In this document: positions 36,331 through 46,092 of the stretch, in pieces
Position numbering within the stretch: the first letter of the stretch is position 1
How the letters are laid out: each line of letters opens with the position of its first letter
Assembly: GCF_004366735.1 (NCBI RefSeq)
Contig: NZ_SOQX01000007.1
Location: 91,266 to 155,265, forward strand
Direction of reading: 5' to 3'
DNA: 64,000 nucleotides
Origin: Thiohalophilus thiocyanatoxydans
GTDB taxonomy: Bacteria; Pseudomonadota; Gammaproteobacteria; UBA6429; Thiohalophilaceae
Made by a program: the position numbers and the translations under genes
Notes under the pieces: model-generated
What the model was told of the DNA's origin: nothing
Seen by the model: only the letters and a program-made list of their open reading frames with translations
The model's database searches: none

Positions 36331-36831
36331 ATGAACGCGATGGCAGAACTGCAACAGGGACTCAACCGTGCCTGGCACTCTCTCAGCGAGGGCTGGACCC
36401 AGCTGCGGGACCGGGCCGCCAACGCCATTACCCGCTTCAACCCGGTCAAGCACGACGGGGAGGTGGAGTCGGCCGAAGACGTCGGCGCCCTGCGCGGGGC
36501 CCGCTGGAGTGTCCTGGCCGCCGAGGTGCAGGACAAGGGTGACGATCTGGTGGTCCGCCTGGAAGTGCCGGGGATGGAAGCCGATGACTTTGATATTGCC
36601 GTGGTCGACGACTATCTGCTGGTGCGCGGCGAAAAGCGGCTGCAACGGGAGCAGACCGAAGGCGACTTCCATATTCGCGAACGCGCCTACGGTGCTTTCC
36701 AGCGCGCCGTGCCGCTGCCGACGGCCGTGGATCAGGAGAAGGCCAAAGCCCAATACAAGCGCGGCGTGCTCAACGTCACCCTGCCCAAGGCCAGCCATGC
36801 CCGGCGCAGAAAAATCGAAGTTGGCAGTTAG
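36331..36831 (+). CDS. Divergent Hsp20-family protein
   Basis: A 166-residue alpha-crystallin-domain protein with a longer N-terminal arm (LNRAWHSLSEGWTQLRDRAANAI). The core is present (LVVRLEVPGMEADDFDIAVVDDYLLVRGEK... AYGAFQRAVPLP, RGVLNVTLPK). The ending RRRKIEVGS keeps an I-x-V motif. AAGGAGTGAAC precedes the ATG at 36331. It lies 243 bases after the first hsp20 gene. Its last three codons lie in a 7-bp-period repeat. Confidence 0.9.
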   Translation: MNAMAELQQGLNRAWHSLSEGWTQLRDRAANAITRFNPVKHDGEVESAEDVGALRGARWSVLAAEVQDKGDDLVVRLEVPGMEADDFDIAVVDDYLLVRGEKRLQREQTEGDFHIRERAYGAFQRAVPLPTAVDQEKAKAQYKRGVLNVTLPKASHARRRKIEVGS

Positions 36832-36961
36832 CAGTATGCAGTTGGCAGTCAGTTAAAAGTCAGAAATCGGAAGTCATAAGTCGTAAATCAGGATCAAAAC
36901 CGATTTCGGACTTATGACTTCAGATTGATAACTGCAAACTGCCAACTGCCCTCTGCCAACT
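36821..36961. repeat. 7-bp-period arrays forming a long inverted repeat
   Basis: Left arm from 36821 (TTGGCAG, TTAGCAG, TATGCAG, TTGGCAG, ... TCATAAG, TCGTAAA). Right arm (about 36903-36961) is its rough complement (CTTATGA ... CTGCCAA). The left arm begins inside the hsp20-like coding sequence. The pair could form a hairpin of about 60 bp with mismatches. Confidence 0.8.
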
Positions 36962-37092
36962 TCGCTGTCTTTACATATTCTTGCATTGACTCGAGAAACA
37001 TTTACCTGCCGATCAGGCACTATAGTTATGCCACCGCTTTTTACGGCGGGTTTTGAATTCAATTGATACCGTAGTAAAAGGGAGAGCCGATC

Positions 37093-38475
37093 TTGAGAAG
37101 TCTGACTACCGCCCGGTCCACTCGATATGTGCTGTACCTGCTGCTCGGCCTGCTGCTGGCCGGCAACGCGGTGGCCCTGCCCACCCACGACAGCCAGGGC
37201 GAGGAACTGCCCAGTCTGGCGCCGATGCTGGACAAGGTCACCCCCGCGGTGGTCAATATCGCCACCACCGGCCGGGTGCGGGTGCAGGGCAATCCGCTGC
37301 TGGATGATCCCTTCTTCCGGCGCTTTTTCGATATGCCGCCGGATAGGCCGCGCGAACGCCGCACCCAGAGCCTGGGCTCCGGGGTCATCGTCGATGCCGA
37401 GCAGGGCTACATCCTGACCAACAATCATGTGATCGAGCACGCCGATCAGATCCAGGTCACCCTGCGCAACGGCAACAGTTACGAGGCCGAACTGATCGGC
37501 ACCGATCCCGACTCGGACATGGCGGTGATCCGGATCGACGCCGACAACCTGAAAGCCGTGCCGCTGGCCGATTCGGACAGCCTGCGGGTGGGCGACTTCG
37601 TGGTCGCCATCGGCAACCCCTTCGGCCTGGGCCAGACGGTCACCTCCGGCATCGTCAGTGCGCTGGATCGCAGCGGTCTGGGGATTCAGGGTTACGAAGA
37701 CTTCATCCAGACCGACGCCTCGATCAACCCCGGCAACTCCGGCGGGGCGCTGGTCAATCTCAACGGCGAGCTGGTCGGCATTAACAACGCCATCTTCTCC
37801 CGCTCCGGCGGGAATATCGGCATCGGCTTTGCCATTCCCGTCAATATGGCCCGCCAGGTCATGGCGCAACTGGTCGAACACGGCGAAGTGCGTCGCGGCC
37901 GGCTCGGTGCCCAGGCCCAGGATCTGACCCCGGAACTGGCCCAGGCCTTCGAACTCAAGCAGGGCCAGGGGGCCGTCGTCACCCAGGTGTCACCGGGCTC
38001 CCCGGCCGACAAGGCGGGCCTGAAGGCCGGTGACATCGTGATCGAGGTCGACGGCAAACCGGTGCGCGACGCCAATAGCCTGCGCAACGCCATCGGCCTG
38101 CTGCAGGTGGGCAGCCGGGTGCGCCTGAAGGTGCTGCGCGACGGCGAGACCACTTCGCTGACCGCCACGATCGAGGAGCCGGTCAGCCAGGGCCAGGGCG
38201 GCGAGCAACTGCACGCCCATCTGACCGGCGCCAGCTTCACCGACATCGGCGAAGACCATCGCCTGCACGGACGCATCGAAGGAGTGCTGGTCAGTGAGGT
38301 CGAGCAGGGCAGCCCGGCCTGGCGTGCCGGGCTGCGGCCCGATGACGTGATCGTCTCGGTCAATCGCCAGCCGGTCAAAGACCTGACCCGGATGCGCGAG
38401 GTGATCGGCAACAGTCAGCAACTGTTGCTCAATATCCGTCGCGGCAACGGCGCCTTGTTCCTTTATCTGCGTTAA
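37093..38475 (+). CDS. DegP/DegQ-type periplasmic serine protease
   Basis: A 460-residue HtrA-family protease. A signal peptide (YLLLGLLLAGNAVA) leads to a trypsin-like domain with His in TNNHVIEHADQ, Asp in DPDSDMAVIRID and Ser in the loop NPGNSGGALVNL. Two PDZ domains follow (RGRLGAQAQDLTPELAQAF... and from about 385). It degrades or refolds damaged envelope proteins. A TTG start is used, with GGGAGAG upstream. The short LA loop favours the DegQ-like class. Confidence 0.95.
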   Translation: MRSLTTARSTRYVLYLLLGLLLAGNAVALPTHDSQGEELPSLAPMLDKVTPAVVNIATTGRVRVQGNPLLDDPFFRRFFDMPPDRPRERRTQSLGSGVIVDAEQGYILTNNHVIEHADQIQVTLRNGNSYEAELIGTDPDSDMAVIRIDADNLKAVPLADSDSLRVGDFVVAIGNPFGLGQTVTSGIVSALDRSGLGIQGYEDFIQTDASINPGNSGGALVNLNGELVGINNAIFSRSGGNIGIGFAIPVNMARQVMAQLVEHGEVRRGRLGAQAQDLTPELAQAFELKQGQGAVVTQVSPGSPADKAGLKAGDIVIEVDGKPVRDANSLRNAIGLLQVGSRVRLKVLRDGETTSLTATIEEPVSQGQGGEQLHAHLTGASFTDIGEDHRLHGRIEGVLVSEVEQGSPAWRAGLRPDDVIVSVNRQPVKDLTRMREVIGNSQQLLLNIRRGNGALFLYLR

Positions 38476-38681
38476 ACGCCCCGCCGGTCGGCCGTCCGCC
38501 GACCGGCCTCCCCCTCCCCGAAGAGCCGCGTCCGAAAAGAGCGGTTGAACCGGGGTTGTCGGTCTGGACAGGGCCTCGATCCCCTCTTGGCACACTCCCG
38601 GCATGTCAATCGGGCCGAACAGTGCTATTTTAACCCCGGTAAGCCAACGACTCTTCTTGATGCGGCAAACGGGAACCCAAC

Positions 38682-41600
38682 TTGCAGCTAACCACGCTTC
38701 GCTCCTACCTGAACCGACTGAGCCTGGGAATCATGATTCCGGGCGCGGCGCTGGCGATCGCCCTGTTCCTGTATATCCAGGATAACGAACAAAAAAGTAT
38801 CGACTACCGTCTGCAGCTGGCCTTCGATGAGCATTACCACGCCCTCGATGCCGAAGGGGATGTGCTCGACAAGTTGCTACAGGGCCTGCGCGGCCTCTAT
38901 GCGGCGTCGGAGAAAGTAGAGCGTCACGAATTTGCCAACTATGTGCGCAATGCGGTCTTGCGCCATCATTACATCAAGGGGGTCTCCTGGGCTCCCCGGA
39001 TCGATGGGGATTCCCCCGCCTATCCGGTACAGTTCGTCGAACCCGAGACCTATCGCGCCTCCATGAGCGGGCTGGATCTGGCCGCCGATACGACATTGCG
39101 CCAGCAGCTCCAGGCGGCCGGACGTGACCGGCAGCTGCTGATCCGCGCTGCGCAGCGCGATCCACAGGAACAGAGACTGCAATCGATCCGGCTGTTTTTA
39201 CCGATCTATCATCCTGACAATCGCCGCCTGCAGGGTTTCATCGGCCTGTTGCTCGATTTTGACGAATTCGTCGAAGCGGCCCTGGCCCAGCGCACCACGG
39301 CCAGGCGGTCCATGAATCTTGCCATTTTAAACCGCAACAACAACCGGCTGTTGCTCTACCATTCCGTCGACGACCAGGTCCGCCCTGTCTTGCGCCCGGA
39401 TCTGAATGTGCAGAAGAATGATTATCAGCGCCCATTGCACATACTGGATCAGGACTGGACACTGCTGATCCGGCCGGTGCCGGGTCGCTTTCCCGATCAG
39501 CTGTCGCTGATGCCGTGGTTCGCCCTGTTCGCCACCCTGGCCATCTCGTTACTGATCACCGGGGTCATCAACAGCACCCTCTCCCGGCGCAAGTATGCGG
39601 AGACCCGGATCGAGGAACATACCCGGGCGTTGCGCAAAAGCGAGGAACGGCTCGCCCGGCTGTATGACATCATCGCCTCGGATCTCGATTTTGCCGACAA
39701 GACCCGCAAGCTGCTCGCCTACGGCCGCGATCAACTGGATCTTCAATTCGGGGTGCTGTCGCGCGTCAGCCAGGGCGAGATCACCATTTTGTATGCCAGC
39801 ACGCCGGCCGGCCAGCTGGAGGAAGGCCGGACCTACCCGCTGAATGAGAGTTACTGCAGCCAGACCCTGAATAACCAGGTCATCACCTCGGTAGCCCATG
39901 TCGGGAAATCGGACTGGCGCCATCTGCCGTGTTATGCGCAACACCCGCTGGAGTCCTATATCGGCACGCCAATCCATACCGGCCGCCGGCTGTACGGCAC
40001 CCTGAGCTTTTCCGATCCCGAGCCCCGTGACACCCCTTTCAGCCAGGCCGAGCAGGAACTGGTGCAACTGATCGCCCAGTGGCTGAGCATGGAACTGGCG
40101 CATATCCAGTTTGAAGAGCAGCTGGTGGAACAGCGCAACACTATCAGCCATATCCTGGAGAGTACCGCCGAAGCCTTTGTGGCCGTGGATCGCGAGCAAA
40201 CCATTCTTTATGCCAACTCCCTGACCCGCAGCCTGCTCAACCTGGAGGCGGAACAACTGGTCGGCCAGCCGCTGCAGACGGTGGCGCCCGAATTACTGAC
40301 CTTGCTGGACAAAACGCTCGACGACACCCTGCGCAATGGACGCGCCGACCAGTTTGACTGCTTCTATCCGGCCAGCGCCAAATGGCTCGAAGTGGCCATC
40401 CATCCCACTCTGCAGGGGGCCTCGCTGTCGCTGCGCGATATTACCGAGTCAAAAGCCAATGCGGAGATGCTCTCGCACACCCTGGGTATCAAGAACGCCA
40501 TTCTCAACAGCGCCAACTTCACCATCATCGCCACCGATGTCAATGGCACTATCATGAGCTTTAACAATGCGGCCGAACGGACGCTGGGCTATGCCGCCAG
40601 TGAGGTGATCGGCCGGCATAACCCCATGCTGTTTCATGATCCCCGGGAAATCGCGCTGCGCGCCCACGAGTTGAGCGAAGAGCTGGAGACAGATATCGAG
40701 CCGGGTTTTGAAGCCTTTATTGCCCTGGCCCGACGCGGCATCCCGGATGAGCAGGAGTGGACCTATCTGTGTCGTGACGGCAGCCGGGTGCCGGTGCTGC
40801 TGTCGATCACCGAAATGACCGACGCACACGGCAACAGCATCGGCTTTCTGGGGATCGGCGTCGACATTACCGAACGCAAGCGTATCGAGCGCCTGCGTGA
40901 CGAGTTTGTCTCCACGGTCAGTCATGAACTGCGCACGCCGCTGACCTCGATTCGCGGCTCGCTCGGTCTGCTGAGCGGCAACCTGGGCGAACAACTGCCG
41001 GAACAGGCCCTGTCGTTGATCGACATCGCCTCGCGTAATGCCGAACGCCTGCTGCATCTGATCAACGATATTCTCGACATTAACAAGATCGAATCCGGTG
41101 AGATGGCATTCGACTACCAGCCGTTGCGCGTGTCCGGTTTTCTGCAGCAGGCGGTGGAGAACAACCTCGCCTACGCCCGACCGTTCGATGTGGATCTGGT
41201 GCTGGCCGACACACTCCCCGATGTCGAGCTGTTTGCCGATGAGCACCGTCTGATGCAGGTGATGAACAATCTGCTTTCCAACGCGGTAAAATTTTCCCCC
41301 GCGCACAGCCGGGTCGAGATCGACGCCAACATCCAGCAACACTTTGTACGCATCAGTGTCACCGATCACGGCAAAGGCATTGCCGAAGAGTTTCATCAGA
41401 AGGTGTTCGACCGTTTCGGCCAGGCCGACGCCTCGGACAGCCGCAATACCGGCGGTACCGGGCTAGGCCTGAGTATCGCCCGCGCCATCGTCGAGCAGCA
41501 CGGCGGCCAGATCAATTTCGTCAGCCAGCCCGGGATCGGCACCACCTTCTATTTTGATATGCCGCTCTATCAGCAGCAGTCGATCACCCGCATCAAGGAT

Positions 41601-42395
41601 CAGATCATCAGCCTGGCGCCGCCCCGGCCCCATCGCCTGTTGATCTGCGAGGATGATGCCGATGTTGCCGGCCTGTTGCAGCTGATGCTGGCCCGCCACG
41701 GTTATCAGGGCGATATCACCCATAGTGCCGAACAGGCGCGCGCCGCCCTCGCGCAACACCATTATGATGCACTGCTGCTGGATATCCTGCTGCCCGATCG
41801 GCACGGCCTGGATCTGATCCGCCAACTGCGAGAGTCCGCCGCCACCCGACAACTGCCGATCATCGTCGTTTCGGCCATCGCCAACGAGGCGCGCAATCAA
41901 CTCGAGGGGGGCATGGCCGACATCATCGACTGGCTGGACAAGCCGCTGGATCAGGCGCGCCTGCTGCAATCGGTGCACCACGCCCTGCAACATCTGCCGG
42001 ACAAACCGCGGGTCCTCTATGTCGAGGATGATCCGGATCTGCAACAACTGGTCGCCCTCATGCTGCAGGATCAGGTCATACTCTCCGCCGCCCGGACGCT
42101 GCAGGAGGCCGAAGCGTTGCTCGACGCACAGCGCTTCGATCTGCTGCTGCTGGATATCACGCTGCCCGACGGCTCGGGACTGTCGTTGCTGGAGACGCTC
42201 AAGGCGCACCCGATGCCGCCGGCGACGGTTATTTTCTCCAATCACGAACCGGACGCCGATACCACCCGCCAGGTCAGCGTGGCCCTGCGCAAAAGCGACA
42301 CCTCGCAACAGACCCTGCTGGAAACCCTGGCTGCCTGTCTGCGACAACGCGCCCGTCACTTCGCCCACACTGACGACGACCCGGGAGACCGATGA
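38682..42395 (+). CDS. CHASE-GAF-PAS hybrid sensor histidine kinase with two receivers
   Basis: A 1237-residue membrane kinase. Order: TM helix (about 17-33), periplasmic CHASE domain (about 45-270), TM helix (about 280-300), GAF domain (about 330-480), two PAS domains (about 490-610 and 625-740), HisKA with the phospho-His in VSTVSHELRTPLTSI, HATPase with GTGLGLSIARAIVEQHGG, then two receiver domains (phosphoacceptor Asp in LLLDILLPD and LLLDITLPD). CHASE domains sense small extracellular ligands. Start is TTG at 38682; the next Met (38733) would remove half of the first helix. Its stop overlaps the start of the response regulator by four bases. Confidence 0.92.
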   Translation: MQLTTLRSYLNRLSLGIMIPGAALAIALFLYIQDNEQKSIDYRLQLAFDEHYHALDAEGDVLDKLLQGLRGLYAASEKVERHEFANYVRNAVLRHHYIKGVSWAPRIDGDSPAYPVQFVEPETYRASMSGLDLAADTTLRQQLQAAGRDRQLLIRAAQRDPQEQRLQSIRLFLPIYHPDNRRLQGFIGLLLDFDEFVEAALAQRTTARRSMNLAILNRNNNRLLLYHSVDDQVRPVLRPDLNVQKNDYQRPLHILDQDWTLLIRPVPGRFPDQLSLMPWFALFATLAISLLITGVINSTLSRRKYAETRIEEHTRALRKSEERLARLYDIIASDLDFADKTRKLLAYGRDQLDLQFGVLSRVSQGEITILYASTPAGQLEEGRTYPLNESYCSQTLNNQVITSVAHVGKSDWRHLPCYAQHPLESYIGTPIHTGRRLYGTLSFSDPEPRDTPFSQAEQELVQLIAQWLSMELAHIQFEEQLVEQRNTISHILESTAEAFVAVDREQTILYANSLTRSLLNLEAEQLVGQPLQTVAPELLTLLDKTLDDTLRNGRADQFDCFYPASAKWLEVAIHPTLQGASLSLRDITESKANAEMLSHTLGIKNAILNSANFTIIATDVNGTIMSFNNAAERTLGYAASEVIGRHNPMLFHDPREIALRAHELSEELETDIEPGFEAFIALARRGIPDEQEWTYLCRDGSRVPVLLSITEMTDAHGNSIGFLGIGVDITERKRIERLRDEFVSTVSHELRTPLTSIRGSLGLLSGNLGEQLPEQALSLIDIASRNAERLLHLINDILDINKIESGEMAFDYQPLRVSGFLQQAVENNLAYARPFDVDLVLADTLPDVELFADEHRLMQVMNNLLSNAVKFSPAHSRVEIDANIQQHFVRISVTDHGKGIAEEFHQKVFDRFGQADASDSRNTGGTGLGLSIARAIVEQHGGQINFVSQPGIGTTFYFDMPLYQQQSITRIKDQIISLAPPRPHRLLICEDDADVAGLLQLMLARHGYQGDITHSAEQARAALAQHHYDALLLDILLPDRHGLDLIRQLRESAATRQLPIIVVSAIANEARNQLEGGMADIIDWLDKPLDQARLLQSVHHALQHLPDKPRVLYVEDDPDLQQLVALMLQDQVILSAARTLQEAEALLDAQRFDLLLLDITLPDGSGLSLLETLKAHPMPPATVIFSNHEPDADTTRQVSVALRKSDTSQQTLLETLAACLRQRARHFAHTDDDPGDR

Positions 42396-42778
42396 ACGCC
42401 TCAACGCTGCACAAGATCCTCTATGTGGAGGACGAACCGGACATCCAGACCATCGCGCGCCTCGCCCTGCAGGATATAGGGGGTTTTGATCTGTGTATCT
42501 GCAACAACGGCGCCGAGGCGCTGGAGACGGCCGACGCCTGTCGACCGGATCTGTTGATCCTGGATGTGATGCTGCCCGGCATGGACGGTCCCGCCACCCT
42601 GGCCGAACTGCGCAAAAAACCGGCCCTGGCCACCATCCCCGCGCTGTTCATGACCGCCAAAGTCCAGCCCCGGGAGCTGGAGCAGCTGCGCGCCCAGGGG
42701 GCGGTCGACGTTATTACCAAGCCCTTCGACCCGATGACCCTGGCCGAGACGGTCCGTCAGATCTGGCAAAAAATCTGA
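42392..42778 (+). CDS. Single-domain response regulator
   Basis: A 128-residue CheY-like receiver without output domain. Acidic pair EDE in LYVEDEPDIQ, phosphoacceptor Asp in LLILDVMLPGMDG, Thr in ALFMTAKV and Lys in ITKPFDP are all present. It is translationally coupled (ATGA overlap) to the hybrid kinase, so it is probably the third receiver of that phosphorelay. Confidence 0.93.
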   Translation: MNASTLHKILYVEDEPDIQTIARLALQDIGGFDLCICNNGAEALETADACRPDLLILDVMLPGMDGPATLAELRKKPALATIPALFMTAKVQPRELEQLRAQGAVDVITKPFDPMTLAETVRQIWQKI

Positions 42779-42889
42779 TACTTTTTTATTTTTCAAATGG
42801 TTAGCGGCTATTGAAATCCCGCGCGACAACCTTACATAGGGAAATAACCTAGATATTTACTAGGGCTATAAGTTTTTTATTGGTTCACC

Positions 42890-42922
42890 TTGACTTATTT
42901 TATGTGTCTACTATATTAGTAG
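42890..42922 (+). promoter_or_regulatory. Promoter with palindromic operator upstream of the 42960 gene
   Basis: A -35 box TTGACT (42890-42895) and a -10 box TATATT (42912-42917) are 16 bases apart. A perfect palindrome CTACTA-TAT-TAGTAG (42908-42922) covers the -10 box, which suggests repression by a dimeric regulator. Confidence 0.72.
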
Positions 42923-42959
42923 TTACTAAACAACTAACTCTGTAACGGAGGTGAGCAAC

Positions 42960-43409
42960 ATGGCTGGCGACCTGATCAAGAATTTCCCCCATGATGGTGT
43001 GGTGACTGTTAACCGCGTCATTCTCAAACCCGAATACTCGATTGACGATCTGCAGGAGCGCGTTGCGTTTCTGTGTGAAAACGTCAAGACCTATCACTCC
43101 GACACCGGTTTTGTCGGCGGCTTTGTCTGCCTGAACAGCGGTGCGGTCTCCAACGAGGGCTCCACCATCGGCCAGGCGGTCGAAAGTCCCCTGAAGGGCA
43201 AAGAAGCGCTGATCATCACCTTCTGGAACACCTTCGAGGAGCACGAGGCCTCGCACATGTCAGAGACCTTCCAGCCCCTGTTCCAGCAGGTCCTGGAGCT
43301 GTGTGAAAACGGCAACGAGGAAATTGCCTACGAAATGCTCTGGTCCGGTGCCGCCTATTCACCGGAAGAAGCCGAGCAGGCCCGTAAAGCCAAGGAAGAC
43401 GCGGCATAA
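42960..43409 (+). CDS. Conserved protein upstream of ATP sulfurylase, possible ABM-like fold
   Basis: A 149-residue soluble protein. It contains HDGVVTVNRVILKPEYS, a run ITFWNTFEEHEASHMSETF that recalls antibiotic-biosynthesis-monooxygenase (dimeric alpha-beta barrel) proteins, and an Ala/Glu-rich tail. The ATG at 42960 follows GGAGG at good spacing. It has its own strong promoter and two terminators after it, so it is an independent unit upstream of sat. Function unknown; a link to sulfur metabolism is only positional. Confidence 0.7.
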   Translation: MAGDLIKNFPHDGVVTVNRVILKPEYSIDDLQERVAFLCENVKTYHSDTGFVGGFVCLNSGAVSNEGSTIGQAVESPLKGKEALIITFWNTFEEHEASHMSETFQPLFQQVLELCENGNEEIAYEMLWSGAAYSPEEAEQARKAKEDAA

Positions 43410-43410
43410 C

Positions 43411-43435
43411 AAAAGGCGCCCGCCGGGCGCCTTTT
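43411..43435 (+). terminator. Intrinsic terminator after the 42960 gene
   Basis: A 12-bp perfect stem AAAAGGCGCCCG/CGGGCGCCTTTT with a one-base centre, ending in TTTT, just after the stop codon. Confidence 0.88.
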
Positions 43436-43440
43436 GTCAG

Positions 43441-43468
43441 GGACGAGGTCCGAGTGACGAGGGACGAG
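43441..43468. repeat. 7-bp-period array between two terminators
   Basis: Four units ending in GAG (GGACGAG, GTCCGAG, TGACGAG, GGACGAG). An inverted counterpart with units CTCGTCA, CTCGTCC, CTCGGCA, CTCGGCC lies at 43580-43607. Confidence 0.8.
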
Positions 43469-43479
43469 TCCTGATATTT

Positions 43480-43504
43480 AAAGCGCCCTTCGGGCGCTTT
43501 TTTT
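43480..43504 (+). terminator. Second intrinsic terminator
   Basis: Stem AAAGCGCCC/GGGCGCTTT (43480-43488 and 43492-43500) followed by a run of seven T. Confidence 0.85.
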
Positions 43505-43579
43505 GTTTCCAGCTCTGTGATAAATGAATTTGCCCATCCATTTCAACTCAGTCTAATTTCCGGATCCGGAGGCTTGTGC

Positions 43580-43607
43580 CTCGTCACTCGTCCCTCGGCA
43601 CTCGGCC
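43580..43607. repeat. Inverted 7-bp-period array upstream of sat
   Basis: Four heptamers complementary to those at 43441-43468. The remaining sequence to 43797 is the sat leader; it contains a short dyad TAGTCG-GG-CGACTA (43666-43679) and a GC-rich hairpin. Confidence 0.75.
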
Positions 43608-43797
43608 CTGTATTCTAATGCCCTCATAAATATCCCTGTTGTTCCGCCCCGAAGGCAGTGGTGTATAGTCGGGCGACTAACAATTTTGGCCGGGCTGCGC
43701 GGCAGCCGGACTCCCGCTCCGGCGGGCCCACCCAGACAACGACAGCCCGAACCGTAAATACATATGCCCATAGCGGCCCAACCTTGAGGAAGGACGG

Positions 43798-44988
43798 ATG
43801 ATCAAACCAATTGGTAGCGACGAGCTGCAACCGCGCTTTGTCTATGACTCGACGAAACACGATGCATTGAGTAAAGAGGCGGAATCCCTGCCTTCAGTGG
43901 TTATCAGCTCCCAGGCGGCGGGCAACGCCGTCATGCTGGGCGGCGGCTACTTCAACCCGCTCAAAGGCTTCATGAACGTGGCCGACGCCATGGGCGCCGC
44001 CGAGAAGATGACCCTGACCGACGGCAGCTTCTTCCCGGTCCCGATCCTCTGTCTGCTGGAAAATGCCGACGCCATCCAGGGCGCCGAGCGTATCGCCCTG
44101 CGCGATCCCAATGTCGAGGGCAACCCGGTGCTGGCCGTGATGGACGTGGAGGCCATCGAGGCGATTTCCGACGATCAGATGAGCACCATGACCCAGAAGG
44201 TCTACGGCACCACCGACATGGAACATCCCGGCGTCGCCGCTTTCAACAGCCAGGGGCAGATCGCTGTCTCCGGACCGATCCATGTACTCAATTTCAGCTA
44301 CTTTCTGACCGACTTCCCGGACACCTTCCGCACCGCCGTGGAGATTCGCAACGAGATCCAGGAACACGGCTGGAACAAGGTCGTCGCCTTCCAGACCCGC
44401 AACCCCATGCATCTGGCTCACGAAGAGCTGTGCCACATGGCCATGGATCGCATCGGCGCCGACGGTCTGGTCATCCACATGCTGCTGGGCAAACTCAAGC
44501 CCGGGGATATTCCCGCACCGGTCCGTGACGCCGCTATCCGCAAGATGGTGGAACTCTACTTCCCGCCCAACAGCGTGATGGTCACCGGTTACGGTTTCGA
44601 CATGCTCTATGCCGGGCCACGTGAAGCGGTCCTGCACGCCTATTTCCGCCAGAACATGGGCGCCAGTCACTTTATCATCGGCCGCGACCATGCCGGTGTG
44701 GGCGACTACTACGGTCCCTTCGACGCACAGAAGATCTTCCACGACGAAGTGCCCAAAGGCGCGATGGATATCGAGATCTTCGAGGCCGATCACACCGCCT
44801 GGTCGAAGAAGCTCAATAAAGTGGTCATGATGTGTGAAGCCCCGGACCACACCAAGGAAGACTTTGTCCTGCTCTCGGGCACCAAGGTGCGTGAAATGCT
44901 GGGCAACGGCGAAGCCCCGCCGGCGGAATTCTCCCGCCCGGAAGTGGCCAAGATCCTGATCGACTATTACACCAGTAAAGACGCCTGA
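43798..44988 (+). CDS. sat: ATP sulfurylase (dissimilatory type)
   Basis: A 396-residue sulfate adenylyltransferase. The nucleotide-binding motif QTRNPMHLAHEELC and the later GRDHAGVGDYYGPFDAQ are intact. In sulfur oxidisers this monofunctional Sat runs from adenylyl sulfate and pyrophosphate to ATP and sulfate, the last step of sulfite oxidation through APS. There is no APS-kinase domain and no aprBA in the window. GAGGAAGG precedes the ATG, and a strong terminator follows. With soeABC it suggests two routes for sulfite oxidation. Confidence 0.95.
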   Translation: MIKPIGSDELQPRFVYDSTKHDALSKEAESLPSVVISSQAAGNAVMLGGGYFNPLKGFMNVADAMGAAEKMTLTDGSFFPVPILCLLENADAIQGAERIALRDPNVEGNPVLAVMDVEAIEAISDDQMSTMTQKVYGTTDMEHPGVAAFNSQGQIAVSGPIHVLNFSYFLTDFPDTFRTAVEIRNEIQEHGWNKVVAFQTRNPMHLAHEELCHMAMDRIGADGLVIHMLLGKLKPGDIPAPVRDAAIRKMVELYFPPNSVMVTGYGFDMLYAGPREAVLHAYFRQNMGASHFIIGRDHAGVGDYYGPFDAQKIFHDEVPKGAMDIEIFEADHTAWSKKLNKVVMMCEAPDHTKEDFVLLSGTKVREMLGNGEAPPAEFSRPEVAKILIDYYTSKDA

Positions 44989-45010
44989 TCAGACCCCTGC
45001 CACTGCAGGT

Positions 45011-45038
45011 AAAAAGAGGCGCTCCGGCGCCTCTTTTT
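45011..45038 (+). terminator. Intrinsic terminator of sat
   Basis: Stem AAAAAGAGGCGC/GCGCCTCTTTTT with loop TCCG, followed by further T residues. Confidence 0.9.
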
Positions 45039-45094
45039 TTATGTCCGCCTTTTTCACATTCATCAGTACGTCAGGGATGAACCCACTTTTTTCT

Positions 45095-46080
45095 GCTGGA
45101 AAAATGAACGCAGAGAACGCGGAGGCGCGGAGAAACATAATTTAATGAAAACCACCGAAGACACAGGCTCAGTGTTGTCAGCCGTAGGGTGCGTTCTACG
45201 CACCGTTACTCTGAATATAATGGGTTCGCTTTCAGTGATTTCGGTGTATTCGGTGGTTCGGTGGTTTTCAGGAATACAGTTAAGAGGAAAGTGACCTGCC
45301 AAATAAATTTTTCCTCTGCGTCTTTGCACCGACACAACGGGCATAAACGCCTCCGTGTTAATTTTCCAGAGCACAAAAAAGAAACACGCCACCAGGGTGT
45401 GCCTCTTTCCATTAGCATCTCCGTATCAGCAGGGTGTCACGCAGGCTAACGCCAGCGTGACCTACCGGGTTAGCCAGAGTATAAAGTGTTCATGCAGACT
45501 CCGCGTCCTCCGCGTTAACTTTCCAGAGTACACAAAAGAGGCACATCACACAGGGTATGCCTCTTTGCATTACCAGGCGTAGGTCAGGTTGCGCGCAGCG
45601 CTACCTGACATTCTCCGTACCGTCAGGGTGTCACGCAGGCTAACGCCAGCGTGACCTACCGGGTTAGCCAGAGTATAAAGTGTTCATGCAGTTGGAAAAG
45701 TTACTATGCTTGAAGCCAGTTCTGGCAAAGAATCTTTCTCACAAGGGAATTGTTTTATTCTCCGCGCCTCTGCGACTCCGCGTCCTCCGCGTTAACTTTC
45801 CAGAGTACACAAAAGAGGCACATCACACAGGGCATGCCTCTTTGCATTACCAGGCGTAGGTCAGGTTGCGCGCAGCGCTACCTGACATTCTCCGTACCGT
45901 CAGGGTGTCACGCAGGCTAACGCCAGCGTGACCTACCGGGTTAGCCAGAGTATAAAGTGTTCATGCAGTTGGAAAAGTTACTATGCTTGAAGCCAGTTCT
46001 GGCAAAGAATCTTTCTCACAAGGGAATTGTTTTATTCTCCACGCCTCTGCGACTCCGCGTCCTCTGCGTTAACTTTCCAG
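45095..46080. repeat. Repeat field with 277-bp tandem duplication
   Basis: No gene is supported between 44989 and 46140. A 277-bp unit occurs at 45576-45852 and again from 45853 to about 46080; a shortened third copy precedes them (about 45415-45575). Each unit contains the katG-type REP hairpin (45576-45622, 45853-45899), the GTCACGC/GCGTGAC hairpin (45630-45664, 45907-45940; also 45429-45465) and a GC-rich stretch of the type CTCTGCGACTCCGCGTCCTCCGCGTT. An inverted copy of the last type is at 45105-45135. Confidence 0.85.
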
Positions 46081-46092
46081 AGCACAAAAAAA

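Noticed and set aside
45415..46080. CRISPR array
   Set aside because: The repeats are 277 bp long and directly adjacent, with no spacers and no cas genes.
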